Source of the DNA: Solirubrobacterales bacterium
GTDB taxonomy: Bacteria > Actinomycetota > Thermoleophilia > Solirubrobacterales > 70-9
DNA length: 64,000 nucleotides
NCBI GenBank assembly: GCA_023958085.1
Contig: JAMLGI010000010.1
Location: 1-64,000 of the forward strand
Direction of reading: 5' to 3'
Part shown: piece after piece, positions 7,562-16,524 of the stretch
How positions within the stretch are numbered: the stretch's first letter is position 1
Layout of the letters: every line of letters starts with the position of its first letter
The notes under the pieces: generated by a model
Told to the model about the DNA's origin: nothing
The model's input: the letters and a program-made list of their open reading frames with translations, nothing else
Database searches by the model: none
Made by a program: the position numbers and the translations under genes

Positions 7562-9823
7562 GTGGAGGCTCTGACACATCCCGACGGGACCGGCCCCGAC
7601 GGTCTCAACCCGCCGCAGCGGGAGGCCGTCGAGTACGGGGACGGCCCCCTCCTGGTGATCGCGGGAGCCGGCTCCGGCAAGACCCGGGTGTTGACCCACC
7701 GGATCGCGCATCTGCTGGGCACCGGCAGGGCGCGGCCGGGGGAGATCCTGGCGATCACCTTCACCAACCGGGCCGCCCGGGAGATGCGCGACCGGGTGGC
7801 CGAGATGGTCGGGGCCCGGGTCCGGGCGATGTGGGTGACCACCTTCCACTCGGCCTGCGTCCGCATGCTGAGGGGCGACGCTGAACGTCTCGGCTACTCA
7901 CGGTCGTTCACGATCTACGACGAGGCCGACTCGGTGAGGATGGTGAAGCGGGTGATGGAGGAACTCGAGATCGATCCGAAGCGCTTTCCGGCAAAGGCGA
8001 TCAAGTCGGCGATCTCCGGAGCCAAGAACGAGCTGATCGACCCGGAGGGGTATCGCGAACGGGAGGGCTCCTACTTCGAGCAGAAGGTGGCCGCGACCTA
8101 CGAGCTGTACGAGCAGCGGATGATCGAGTCGAACGCGATGGACTTCGATGATCTCCTGGTCCGGATGGTGAATCTGATGGAGCTTTTCACCGAGGTCAGG
8201 GAGCGGTGGCAGCGGGCATTCCGGCACGTGCTGGTCGACGAGTACCAGGACACAAACCACGCCCAGTACCGGCTGCTTCAGCTGATCTGCGGCGAACGCC
8301 GGAATCTGACCGTGGTCGGGGACGAGGACCAGTCGATCTACGGATTCCGCCACGCCGACATCCGCAACATCCTCGACTTCGAGCAGGACTTCCCGGACGC
8401 CCGGGTGGTCAAGCTGGAACAGAACTACCGTTCGACCGGGACCATCCTCGAAGCGGCGAACGCGGTCGTGGAGAACAACCGGGACCGGCGATCGAAACAT
8501 CTCTGGACCGACGCCGAGCAGGGGGAGGAGGTGGAACTGGTCCGCCTCGCCGATGAGCACGAGGAAGCCCGCTGGGTTGCGGGCGAGGTCGAGCGGCTGA
8601 TCGAGGAGGAGGGGATGTCGGCCGACCAGATCGCGGTGTTCTACCGGACCAACGCTCTGAGCCGGGTGCTCGAGGATGTCCTGGTCCGGTTCCAGGTCGG
8701 ATACCGGGTGATCGGCGGAACCAGATTCTACGACCGGGCCGAGATCAAGGACGCGATCGCGTATCTCCAGTATCTGGCCAACCCGTCGGACACGGTCGCT
8801 TTCGGCCGGATCGTCAACACTCCCCGCCGCGGCATCGGCAAGACCACCCAGGCCCGTCTGGTCAGCCACGCAAACACCACCGGGGAGGACATATGGGACG
8901 TCGCCTCGGCGGTCGATTCGGTGCCCGGGCTGGGGGCCGCCGCGATCCGTTCGGTGTCCGAGTTCCAGGCCCGGATGGGGGAGCTCCGCCACGAGGCCGA
9001 GGATCGGCCGGTGGCCGACACCCTCCAGTCGGTACTGGACCGGAGTGGTTACATGGAGTCGCTCGAGGCCGAACGGACGATCGAGGCCGAGGGCCGGATC
9101 GAGAACCTTCGCGAACTGATCGGGGTGGCGGCAGAGTTCGATGCCAACCGCGAAATCGAGGGTGAAAATCACGTCCCGCCGCTGGAGGAGTTTCTGCAGC
9201 AGATTTCGCTCTACTCCGAACAGGACAAGCTCGAGGACGGGGAGACCCTGCTCACCCTGATGACCCTTCACAACGCCAAAGGGCTCGAGTTCGACGCGGT
9301 CTTCATCATCGGCTTCGAAGAGGGGGTGTTTCCCCACTCCCGTGCCCTCGACGAGGGCGAGGAAGAGGAGGAACGCCGGCTCTGTTACGTCGGGATAACC
9401 CGGGCCCGCAAGCTGCTCTACCTGACCAGTGCCCGCACCCGGCGGATCTTCGGGGGAGGGGCGGAAGCCACCGTGGTCTCCCGCTTCGCCGGTGAACTGC
9501 CGCCCGCCCTCGTGCACCAGCAGGGTTCCGCGGCCGGAGCCGGGGGCTGGAGCGCAGGTGGAACCGGATCGGCAGCCACCGGACCGGGTCGACGCGGAGT
9601 CAGGAGCTATCAGGCCCCTGGTGGCGGTTCACGAGGACGGACTCCGGAACCGATCGCCCCCTCGGTCCCGGTCGAGGTCCGGGTGGGGGATGATGTCGTT
9701 CACGCGAGCTTCGGCGAGGGTGTGGTCACCGGCGCCGAGCCGGGCGGAGTGATTATCGTCCGGTTCCGGGATGCGAGCGAACGAAAACTGATGGCCGAGT
9801 ATGCCCCGATCCAGAAGAAGTGA
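7562..9823 (+). CDS. pcrA: ATP-dependent DNA helicase of the UvrD/PcrA/Rep family
   Basis: 753 aa, a complete SF1A helicase that unwinds DNA 3'-5' in nucleotide-excision repair and removes recombinase or stalled complexes. Q-motif region LNPPQREAV; motif I AGAGSGKTRVLTHRI (about residues 33-47); motif II VDEYQDTN (about 225); motif III GDEDQSIYGFRHADI; motif IV EQNYRSTGTIL; motif V TLMTLHNAKGLEFDAVF; motif VI RRLCYVGITRARKLLYLT (about 600). The C-terminal about 50 residues (VRVGDDVVHASFGEGVVTGA) form the Tudor-like RNA-polymerase-binding domain typical of PcrA. GTG start with no Shine-Dalgarno. The protein could equally be named UvrD1. Confidence 0.95.
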   Translation: MEALTHPDGTGPDGLNPPQREAVEYGDGPLLVIAGAGSGKTRVLTHRIAHLLGTGRARPGEILAITFTNRAAREMRDRVAEMVGARVRAMWVTTFHSACVRMLRGDAERLGYSRSFTIYDEADSVRMVKRVMEELEIDPKRFPAKAIKSAISGAKNELIDPEGYREREGSYFEQKVAATYELYEQRMIESNAMDFDDLLVRMVNLMELFTEVRERWQRAFRHVLVDEYQDTNHAQYRLLQLICGERRNLTVVGDEDQSIYGFRHADIRNILDFEQDFPDARVVKLEQNYRSTGTILEAANAVVENNRDRRSKHLWTDAEQGEEVELVRLADEHEEARWVAGEVERLIEEEGMSADQIAVFYRTNALSRVLEDVLVRFQVGYRVIGGTRFYDRAEIKDAIAYLQYLANPSDTVAFGRIVNTPRRGIGKTTQARLVSHANTTGEDIWDVASAVDSVPGLGAAAIRSVSEFQARMGELRHEAEDRPVADTLQSVLDRSGYMESLEAERTIEAEGRIENLRELIGVAAEFDANREIEGENHVPPLEEFLQQISLYSEQDKLEDGETLLTLMTLHNAKGLEFDAVFIIGFEEGVFPHSRALDEGEEEEERRLCYVGITRARKLLYLTSARTRRIFGGGAEATVVSRFAGELPPALVHQQGSAAGAGGWSAGGTGSAATGPGRRGVRSYQAPGGGSRGRTPEPIAPSVPVEVRVGDDVVHASFGEGVVTGAEPGGVIIVRFRDASERKLMAEYAPIQKK

Positions 9824-9865
9824 TGTGAAAACGGTGGGCGGCTCCCGCCCGGAAGAGGTGGAGAG

Positions 9866-10714
9866 TTGAGCGCGATGATCATCGACGGCAAGCAGGTGGC
9901 GGCCGAGGTCCGGGCCCGGGTGGCCCAGGAGGTCGCCGGGTTCTCGGCCCGGGCGGGTCGTGCTCCAACCCTGGCCACCGTCCTGGTCGGCGCCGATCCG
10001 GCCTCCGAGATCTACGTCGCGAACAAGCATCGGGCCTGTGAAGCAGCCGGGATGCGTTCGGTCCATCACGGCCTGCCGGCCGAGACCCCCCAGTACGAAC
10101 TGATCGAACTGGTGGCCGCGATGGGGGAGGATGACGGGGTCGACGGGATCCTGGTTCAGCTTCCGCTCCCGGACCAGATCGATCCGGACGCGGTGATCGC
10201 GGCGATCAACCCGGCCAAGGACGTTGACGGTCTGACCGCGACCAACGCCGGCCTGCTCGCGACCGGGCGTCCGGGACTCGTGCCCTGCACTCCGGCCGGA
10301 GTGATCGAGCTGCTGGACCACTCCGGGACCGTGCTCGAGGGGGCCGATGCCGTGATCGTCGGCCGTTCCAACCTGGTCGGACGTCCACTGATAAGCCTGC
10401 TGCTCGCCCGCAACGCCACGGTGACGGTCTGCCACTCCCGGACCCGGGATCTGGAAGCGACCTGCCGCCGGGCGGACGTGCTGATCGCCGCTGCCGGAAC
10501 CCCCGGTCTGATCGGTGCCGGCCACGTCAAGCCGGGAGCCACCGTGATCGACGTCGGGATCAACCGGACCGAGGACGGGCTCCAGGGCGACGTCGACTTT
10601 GATGCGGTGGTGCCGATCGCCGGGGCGATCACGCCGGTTCCGGGCGGGGTCGGGCCGATGACGATTGCGCTGCTGCTGGCCAACACCCTGGCGGCAGCCG
10701 GAGCGCGGGGATAG
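9866..10714 (+). CDS. folD: Bifunctional methylenetetrahydrofolate dehydrogenase/cyclohydrolase
   Basis: 282 aa. It interconverts 5,10-methylene-THF, 5,10-methenyl-THF and 10-formyl-THF using NADP. Visible signatures: YVANKHRACEAAGM (Tyr...Lys catalytic pair, about residues 51-64), QLPLPDQID, PCTPAGVIELLDHSG, the Rossmann VIVGRSNLVGRPLISLLL (about 158-175) and VPGGVGPMTIALLLANTL at the C-terminus. TTG 9866 is preferred over ATG 9875. GAGGTG ends 5 nt before the TTG, and the resulting N-terminus (MSAMIIDGK) matches common FolD starts. The membrane-protein gene follows after 4 nt, suggesting a transcription unit that may run to gatB. Confidence 0.93.
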   Translation: MSAMIIDGKQVAAEVRARVAQEVAGFSARAGRAPTLATVLVGADPASEIYVANKHRACEAAGMRSVHHGLPAETPQYELIELVAAMGEDDGVDGILVQLPLPDQIDPDAVIAAINPAKDVDGLTATNAGLLATGRPGLVPCTPAGVIELLDHSGTVLEGADAVIVGRSNLVGRPLISLLLARNATVTVCHSRTRDLEATCRRADVLIAAAGTPGLIGAGHVKPGATVIDVGINRTEDGLQGDVDFDAVVPIAGAITPVPGGVGPMTIALLLANTLAAAGARG

Positions 10715-10718
10715 CGAA

Positions 10719-11291
10719 ATGCGCCCATCGGCGGTCAGGATCGACCCCGGACTCCTCCTTGCCGGAGCGGCGTCCCTGCCGCTGATCTTCCTGCTCTTCG
10801 GATCCTGGTTCTGCCTGCCGTCCCGTTCGCTCGCCAACGAAGGGGCGATCCTGATCGCCCCTCAGCGTTGCTGGAACGCCTGGACCAGCTTCCAGGTAAT
10901 CGACCTGCTGCTCCTGTTCACCGCGCTTGCGGCGATTGCAGCGGTGGTGCTGACAACTGTCCGGACCGAGCTTCCGGTCAAGCCCGGACCGGTGCTGACG
11001 GTGCTGGCCGGGCTCTGCTTTCTGCTGGTCTGCGTTCGGCTGATCAGTCCGCCATGGGCCGGGGCCGGCCGGGCGACGGCACCGTTCATCGCCCTGCTCT
11101 GCCTCGCCGTGATCGCCGGAGGCGGGATGCTCTCGAGCCGCCGCGGGACTACCGTCCGGTCCGCAGGCCACGATCAGAAGAAAGGTCGGGGCGATGGCCG
11201 CGGACCGCGACCGGGCAGGCGCCGTACCACGAACGGGACCAGGTCAGAGGCACCGGCATTCAGGGATTTCAACCGGGAAGGGAGACTGTGA
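10719..11291 (+). CDS. Small multi-pass membrane protein
   Basis: 190 aa. Four hydrophobic segments are visible (roughly residues 11-30, 58-78, 90-107 and 120-140), followed by a basic, probably cytoplasmic tail of about 45 residues. Between the first two segments is a loop with Cys and Trp (WFCLP, RCWNAW). I do not recognise a family. It is sandwiched between folD (4-nt gap) and a second small membrane protein whose ATG overlaps this stop (TGATG), so translation is probably coupled. It could form a two-component membrane assembly with that neighbour. Confidence 0.7.
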   Translation: MRPSAVRIDPGLLLAGAASLPLIFLLFGSWFCLPSRSLANEGAILIAPQRCWNAWTSFQVIDLLLLFTALAAIAAVVLTTVRTELPVKPGPVLTVLAGLCFLLVCVRLISPPWAGAGRATAPFIALLCLAVIAGGGMLSSRRGTTVRSAGHDQKKGRGDGRGPRPGRRRTTNGTRSEAPAFRDFNREGRL

Positions 11292-11668
11292 TGAAAACGA
11301 GTCGGGTCCACGGACCGGAGTGGATTCTGGGGGCTGCCGGTGCGGCAATGATCGTGGGACTCTTTCTGCCCTGGTCGGGCGACCACAGCGGACTCCAGTC
11401 GTTCGATCTGCTGGTGCTGCTGCTGGCAGTCACCGGGATCGCCGCCCTGGCCGTCCCGCTGGTGGTGTCCGCGAGCCGGCTCACCGACGTTCCGATCGCC
11501 TGGGAAACCCTGCTCTGGCTCGCCTCGCTGCTCCTGCTCGCGATCACGGTACTGGTGGTTTTCCTGATTCCGCCGTCGCTCAGTCACGGAATCGGGCTCT
11601 GGCTCACCCTGGTTGGTCTGATCGTGGTCGGACTGGCAGGTTGGCGCAGCATCCGACGCGAATCCTGA
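11291..11668 (+). CDS. Small multi-pass membrane protein
   Basis: 125 aa with four hydrophobic segments (about residues 11-28, 35-55, 70-90 and 98-116) and a short basic tail. Its first loop (PWSGDHSGLQSFD) aligns loosely with the loop of the upstream membrane protein (CWNAWTSFQVID), and the spacing of segments is alike. The two may therefore be distant paralogues, which is an inference from inspection. Start ATG 11291 overlaps the previous stop by one base. No function can be assigned. Confidence 0.7.
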   Translation: MKTSRVHGPEWILGAAGAAMIVGLFLPWSGDHSGLQSFDLLVLLLAVTGIAALAVPLVVSASRLTDVPIAWETLLWLASLLLLAITVLVVFLIPPSLSHGIGLWLTLVGLIVVGLAGWRSIRRES

Positions 11669-11726
11669 GTCGTCCCGCCCCTCCCGCGGGAGGTGCGGCC
11701 GACAGCCCGGAACCGGCTCCGCTCAA

Positions 11727-11732
11727 TACACT
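11727..11732 (+). promoter_or_regulatory. -10-like TACACT before gatC
   Basis: TACACT ends 7 nt before GTG 11740, consistent with a leaderless gatCAB transcript inside or after the folD unit. Confidence 0.5.
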
Positions 11733-11739
11733 CGACGCC

Positions 11740-12030
11740 GTGATCGAGCGCGACGAGGTCTTGCATATCGCCCGGCTCTCCCGGCTTCGTCTGAGCGAAG
11801 AGGAGATCGGATCGCTGACCGGAGATCTGTCTTCGATCCTGGACCATGTCGGCAAACTTTCCGAGGTGGACATCGAGGGGGTCGAGCCGACCTCGCATGT
11901 GGTGCCGCTGCGCAACGTGCTCCGGGACGATCAGCCTCGACCCAGCCTTCCGCCCGAGGTTGCCTTGGCCCAGGCGCCGGATCCCTCCGATGGTGCCTTC
12001 CGGGTGCCTTCCCCGCAGGCAGAGGCCTGA
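11740..12030 (+). CDS. gatC: Asp-tRNA(Asn)/Glu-tRNA(Gln) amidotransferase subunit C
   Basis: 96 aa, the usual GatC length. The N-terminal helical pattern EVLHIARLSRLRLSEEEI is diagnostic, followed by LSSILDHVGKLSEVDIEGVEPTSH and the extended C-terminal strand with RDDQPR. GatC wraps around and stabilises GatA and joins it to GatB. GTG 11740 is chosen because it gives the family's usual N-terminus and sits 7 nt after a -10 hexamer. gatA follows after 3 nt. Confidence 0.92.
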   Translation: MIERDEVLHIARLSRLRLSEEEIGSLTGDLSSILDHVGKLSEVDIEGVEPTSHVVPLRNVLRDDQPRPSLPPEVALAQAPDPSDGAFRVPSPQAEA

Positions 12031-12033
12031 TCC

Positions 12034-13528
12034 GTGGCGATCGATCTACTCGCAGCTTCGGCCTCCCGGACCGGAAGGCTGATCGGGGACGGCGAGGTTT
12101 CCGCCGCCGAGGTGCTCGACTTCTGGCTGGCCCGGGTTACCGGTGACGACCTGAACGGTTATCTCTGGCGGGCCGATCCGGAGAGCGCCACCCTCGGGGT
12201 GGACGGAACCGCCGGAGGAGACGCTGCCGGGGTGCCGGTGGCGATCAAGGACATCTTCTGCACAGAGGGGGTGCCGACAACTGCTGCCTCCCTCATCCTT
12301 GAGGGCTACCGGCCGCCATACACCTCAACCGCGGTCAGCCGCCTCGCTGCGGCCGGCCTGCCGATGCTGGGCAAGACCAACATGGACGAGTTCGCGATGG
12401 GCTCCTCGAATGAAAACTCCGCCTACGGTGCCTGTCGCAACCCCTGGGACCGCTCCCGGGTGCCGGGCGGCTCCTCCGGTGGGTCGGCGGCCGTGGTAGC
12501 CGGCGGTCTTGCCCCGTGGGCGCTCGGCACCGACACCGGCGGCTCGATCCGCCAGCCGGCCGGCTTCTGTGGCATCGTCGGCCTGAAACCGACCTATGGG
12601 GCAATCTCCCGCTTCGGGATGATCGCTTTCGCCTCCTCGCTCGACCAGTGCGGCCCGATCACCCGGGACGTCACCGATGCGGCTCTGCTGCTGTCGCTGC
12701 TCCAGGGCCGGGACGAGATGGACTCCACCTCGGTCGGGATCGAGGGTGGGGTCGTCGCCCCCACGTCGAAACGCCTCGACGGTCTCCGGATCGGCGTGCC
12801 ACGGACCCTGATCGGGGGAGGGGGTGGAGCCTGGCGTGACCGCGGTCTTCGGGCAGACGCTGGAGCGGATCGAGGCGCTGGGCGGCGAGCTCGTGGACAT
12901 CGAGCTGCCCCATGCCGAACACGGCATCTCCGCCTACTACATCCTGGCCCCGGCCGAGGCTTCGACCAACCTCTCCCGTTACGACGGCGTCCGGTACGGC
13001 CTGCGTGCCACCGACGAGGACCTGCTCTCGATGTACGAACTGACCCGGGACGAAGGGTTTGGTCCGGAGGTGAAGCGCCGCATCATGCTGGGCACCTACG
13101 CGCTGTCTTCCGGCTACCACGACGCCTACTACGGTCGCGCCCAGCGGGTCCGGACCCGCATCGTTGCCGACTTCGATCGTGCCTTCGGTGAGGTTGATCT
13201 GATCGTCACCCCGACCTCGCCGACCGTCGCCTTCGGTCTCGGCGAGAAGACCGAGGACCCCTGGACCATGTACCTCAACGATCTGTTCACGGTGCCGATG
13301 TCCCTGGCCGGCATCCCGGCGATCTCGATCCCGGCCGGGCTGGCCCGCCCGGCGACCGGCGGTCCCGAGATGCCGGTCGGCTTCCAGATCTCGGCGCCGG
13401 CCTTTGCCGAGCAGAAACTGCTGGAGGGTGCTTTCGCTCTGGAGCAGGCGATCGGATTCGACCCCAGCCCGGGCTGGACCGGCGAGGAAGGGAGGCGGAA
13501 TGAGCGAGTCCCGGGATGGAAGCGGTGA
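12034..13528 (+). CDS. gatA: Glutamyl/aspartyl-tRNA amidotransferase subunit A, interrupted by a +1 frameshift
   Basis: Amidase subunit that releases ammonia from Gln for tRNA-dependent amidation. The first frame (from GTG 12034) carries the Lys of the Ser-cisSer-Lys triad ([20 protein letters not shown]), then [16 protein letters not shown] and [20 protein letters not shown]. The frame breaks in the run GGGGG at 12814-12818. Removing one G restores a normal family sequence across the site ([15 protein letters not shown]), and the second frame runs to TGA 13526-13528 with [21 protein letters not shown] and [16 protein letters not shown]. The corrected protein would be 497 aa, the normal GatA length. 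The gene is essential in bacteria relying on GatCAB, so a sequencing error in the homopolymer is the likeliest cause. Real mutation or recoding cannot be excluded from sequence alone. Confidence 0.88.
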
Positions 13529-14940
13529 TCGGCCTGGAGATCCACGTCCAGCTTTCGACCCGAACCAAGATGTTCTGCGGCTGCGAACTGTCCTTCGGTG
13601 ACGAACCCAACGTCCACACCTGTCCGGTCTGTCTCGCCCACCCGGGCGTGCTGCCGGTGCCGAACCGGACCGCTGTGGAGTACGCGCTGAAGATCGGCGC
13701 GGCGCTCGGCTGCGAGCTTTCGCCGGTCTCCACCTTCGACCGCAAGAACTACTTTTACCCGGACAACCCGAAGGCCTACCAGATCACCCAGGCCGCGATC
13801 CCCTATGCGATCAACGGGCGGCTGGGGGAGGTGCGGATTCACCATGCCCATCTGGAAGAAGATGCCGCCAAGACCATCCACACCGGCGGCGCCGGCCGGA
13901 TCAAGGGCTCGGACGCCTCGCTGGTCGACTTCAACCGCGGTGGCACCCCGCTGGTCGAGATCGTCACCGAACCGGATCTTGGTTCCGGGGCCCAGGTGCG
14001 GGAATGGGGCCAGCTGCTCAGGGCCACGATCAAGCAGCTCGGTGTGTCCGACGTGAACATGGAGGAAGGCTCGCTGCGATGCGACGCCAACATCTCGGTG
14101 CGACCGGCCGGCTCCACCGAGCTCGGCACCAAGACCGAACTCAAGAACATGAACTCCTTCCGTTTCATCGAGCGCGGGGTGGAGGCCGAGATCGCCCGCC
14201 AGAAGGAGCTGATCGCCGCCGGTGGCAGTGTGGTCCAGGAGACCCTGCACTTCGACCCGGCCACCGGCGAGCTGCATTCGCTCAGGTCCAAGGAGGAGGC
14301 CCATGACTATCGGTATCTGCCGGAGCCGGACCTGGCTCCGCTGGTACCGACCGCGGAAGAGATCGCCGCCGCCTTCGACTCGCTGCCGGAGCTGCCCGCC
14401 GCCAGGGCCAGCCGCTACGAGGAGATCGGTGTCCAGGAACAGGCCGCCCTGCTGCTCTCCTTCGAGACCGACTGGGCCGAGTTTTTCGAGGGTGTGCTGG
14501 AGGCTGACGAGACGATCGAGCCGCGAGTCGCCGCCAACTGGGTAACCGGCGAGTTTGCGGCCGAGTTGCGCAAGCAGGATGACCGGCCCCTGGCAGATTC
14601 CAGGGTGGCGCCACACTCGCTTGCTGCCCTGATCGGCCTGGTCGCCGCCCGGAAGATCTCGCACGGCGCCGGGAAGACGGTGCTGGAACGGATGGTGGCC
14701 GAAGGCGCCGAACCGGGCGAGGTGGTCGCCGCCGAGGGCCTCGAGCAGATCTCCGACTCCGGGGAGCTTGAGTCGATCGTCGAGCAGGCGATCGCCGACA
14801 ATCCGAAACCGGCCGAGCAGGTCCGCTCCGGTAACCAGAAGGCGATCGGCGCCCTGGTTGGCGCGGTGATGAAAGCGACCAAGGGCCGGGCCGACGGCGG
14901 TGAGGTCAACCGCCTGCTCCGCGAAAAGCTCGGACTCTAG
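13516..14940 (+). CDS. gatB: Asp-tRNA(Asn)/Glu-tRNA(Gln) amidotransferase subunit B
   Basis: 474 aa. It is the kinase/tRNA-binding subunit that phosphorylates the misacylated tRNA side chain. N-terminus [20 protein letters not shown], with the zinc-site cysteines (FCGC and HTCPVCLAHPG, residues about 18-40). Then YFYPDNPKAYQITQ, EDAAKTIHTG, DFNRGGTPLVEIVTEPD and MEEGSLRCDANISVRP follow as in the family. The C-terminal YqeY-like tail domain is complete. ATG 13516 overlaps the end of gatA by 13 nt. TAG 14938-14940 forms the outer end of a long inverted repeat. Confidence 0.95.
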   Translation: MEAVIGLEIHVQLSTRTKMFCGCELSFGDEPNVHTCPVCLAHPGVLPVPNRTAVEYALKIGAALGCELSPVSTFDRKNYFYPDNPKAYQITQAAIPYAINGRLGEVRIHHAHLEEDAAKTIHTGGAGRIKGSDASLVDFNRGGTPLVEIVTEPDLGSGAQVREWGQLLRATIKQLGVSDVNMEEGSLRCDANISVRPAGSTELGTKTELKNMNSFRFIERGVEAEIARQKELIAAGGSVVQETLHFDPATGELHSLRSKEEAHDYRYLPEPDLAPLVPTAEEIAAAFDSLPELPAARASRYEEIGVQEQAALLLSFETDWAEFFEGVLEADETIEPRVAANWVTGEFAAELRKQDDRPLADSRVAPHSLAALIGLVAARKISHGAGKTVLERMVAEGAEPGEVVAAEGLEQISDSGELESIVEQAIADNPKPAEQVRSGNQKAIGALVGAVMKATKGRADGGEVNRLLREKLGL

Positions 14941-15100
14941 ATGATTGATTCCTAACTCACCCACGTCCGGATGATCCGTCCGATTCGGCGCATTTCGGCG
15001 TCGTCGGGACTCGAACTTGCCACCGGCGAGCCCTTCGCCCTCCTTCTTGAACTGCTAGATCGGACGAACCCCCGGACGCCCTTAGGAACCAATCATCTAG
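14937..15100. repeat. Long imperfect inverted repeat joining the stop codons of two convergent genes
   Basis: Arm CTAGATGATTGATTCCTAA (14937-14955) matches the reverse complement of 15082-15100 at 18 of 19 positions. Pairing resumes further in: GTCCGG-x-CGTCCGAT on the left corresponds to a near-copy on the right arm. Each arm begins at the TAG stop of the flanking gene (gatB on +, protease on -). The 126-nt interior has no recognisable gene. It may act as a bidirectional terminator or be a small palindromic mobile element. Confidence 0.65.
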
Positions 15101-16437
15101 CGGCGCCTCTTCGGCTTCTTCTTCTGTTTCGGAAGCACCCGGATCGTCCTTTTGATCGTCTTCCGGCTGAGGTGGCCGGTTTGATCCATCGAGCGGATCC
15201 AGAGCCTGTGAGTCCCGATTGAGAGGCGCCGTACCTTGATCAGCGGCCCGGTGTAAACCGCGTCCTTGCGGTCGAGTCGCACCTTGAACCTCTGGACAGG
15301 GGTGCTGCCACTGCCCTTCGCCCGGATGTTCACCGCCCGTTTTCTCATGCTCGCGGGGGGATTCCGGACCAGGCCCACGGTCGGGCTGACCGATCCGCCA
15401 ATGTTCGGTGAGCGGTAGACCGCGATCGCTTCACTGCCCAGCTGCGGGCCGTACAGGCGTCTCTTCAGGGAAGCCTGGTCGTAGCCGTAGCTGACCACCG
15501 AGGTCAGGTAGGTCCGGTCGGCGATCCAGCCGCCGCCACTCGCCCCCTTGGTCATGTCGCAGGGCCACGCCATGTAAGGGGCTGGTGGGGGGCGCAAGTC
15601 GAAATCGAGCGAAGCCGGGATGCAGCGGATCAGATCCTCGCCGTCGTACTCCGGGCTGGGCATGACCGGATAGCCGAAGATCTCGACCGTTCGATCGGTG
15701 AGTTCGGCGTCGAACTCGATCTTCCGTGCCCCGGTCTGGTTCTGCAGCGGTGAGTCGAGAGCTACGGCGCCGAAATCGTAGCTGTGGGCTTCGGTGTCGG
15801 CGCCGCCTTTCCAGTGAGCGGTCGTGGCCAGCCAGGTCGCGTTGAAGGTGCCGAACGGTGCGTTGTCGAGATCGGACCGGGTGTATCCGGGCACGAAGAC
15901 CATGTCGGTGACCCATTTCCCGAGCGGTGGGTCGTAGACGCAGTGACCGGCGGTGATCACGACGTTGCGACCGCGGGAGTCCACCACCGTGCCGGAACAG
16001 ACGTACTCCTCACCGTCGAGTCGAAAAAAGAGGCGGCCGTGAGCGCTGTACGGGGCAGCGGAGGGGTCGGTGATGACTTCGCTGGGGGTTGGGTCGAGTT
16101 TCGGGGCAGCGCTGGCTCCGGCGCCGGAATCCACGGGCGAGGCCGGTTTCCCGAGTGGGTCGGGGGGGTCGACCGGGAACGGCTTTGCCTCAAGCATTTC
16201 CCGTGTGGTCCAGACCGGATCCTGATCGTCGGTGGTGGGGGCGGGGGCCGAGGCCGTGGCACCGGCGGGGGCTGCCGGTGCGGTTTGAAGTTTCACCTGG
16301 GAGGCCGTGGGCCCGGCCACCTTGCCGGAGGCCGCCGCTGCGGTGTCGACCCACGCCGAACCGAGCGAGAACGATGCCGCCGCGATACACCCGAGCAGTA
16401 CGGGCAGCACAGATTCGAAAATTCCCCCCTTGGCCAT
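15097..16437 (-). CDS. Exported trypsin-like serine protease
   Basis: 446 aa. N-terminal signal-like segment (VLPVLLGCIAAASFSLG, residues about 10-26), then about 90 residues of Ala/Pro/Thr-rich linker, then a chymotrypsin-fold domain. Catalytic triad is intact by motif: His in VITAGHCVYDP (about 162), Asp in SYDFGAVALD (about 220), Ser in DMTKGASGGGWI (about 299). Cys pairs surround it (YVCSGT...GHC; RCIP...WPCD). From about residue 370 a small Ig-like or cell-wall-like module follows (FKVRLDRKDAVYTGPLIKVR), ending in a strongly basic tail KQKKKPKRRR. The frame is open far upstream, but ATG 16437 gives the signal peptide. It probably cleaves proteins outside the cell or processes envelope proteins. 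Confidence 0.85.
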   Translation of the reverse strand: MAKGGIFESVLPVLLGCIAAASFSLGSAWVDTAAAASGKVAGPTASQVKLQTAPAAPAGATASAPAPTTDDQDPVWTTREMLEAKPFPVDPPDPLGKPASPVDSGAGASAAPKLDPTPSEVITDPSAAPYSAHGRLFFRLDGEEYVCSGTVVDSRGRNVVITAGHCVYDPPLGKWVTDMVFVPGYTRSDLDNAPFGTFNATWLATTAHWKGGADTEAHSYDFGAVALDSPLQNQTGARKIEFDAELTDRTVEIFGYPVMPSPEYDGEDLIRCIPASLDFDLRPPPAPYMAWPCDMTKGASGGGWIADRTYLTSVVSYGYDQASLKRRLYGPQLGSEAIAVYRSPNIGGSVSPTVGLVRNPPASMRKRAVNIRAKGSGSTPVQRFKVRLDRKDAVYTGPLIKVRRLSIGTHRLWIRSMDQTGHLSRKTIKRTIRVLPKQKKKPKRRR

Positions 16438-16511
16438 CTGGTGATCGTAACCCTTTGCGGACCGGGAAGTTCCGGCCGGAATCCGACCCCACGATGCCCG
16501 TTCACCGGATC

Positions 16512-16517
16512 TATACT
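16512..16517 (+). promoter_or_regulatory. -10 element TATACT before ndh
   Basis: TATACT ends 7 nt before ATG 16525. It is one of the closest matches to the TATAAT consensus in the window and fits a leaderless transcript. Confidence 0.6.
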
Positions 16518-16524
16518 CGGCAGC

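Noticed and set aside
7898-9517. Long minus-strand open frame opposite the helicase gene
   Set aside because: High-G+C shadow of pcrA; no motifs and no start signals.
15000-15090. tRNA-like T-loop (GTTCGAGTCCC) and GGCGTC/GACGCC ends on the minus strand
   Set aside because: No T-stem, D-arm or anticodon arm can be formed; resemblance is limited to a few bases.
14971-15222. Open frame on the + strand after gatB
   Set aside because: It lies across the long palindrome and the 3' end of the protease gene, has no ribosome site, and looks like a shadow frame.
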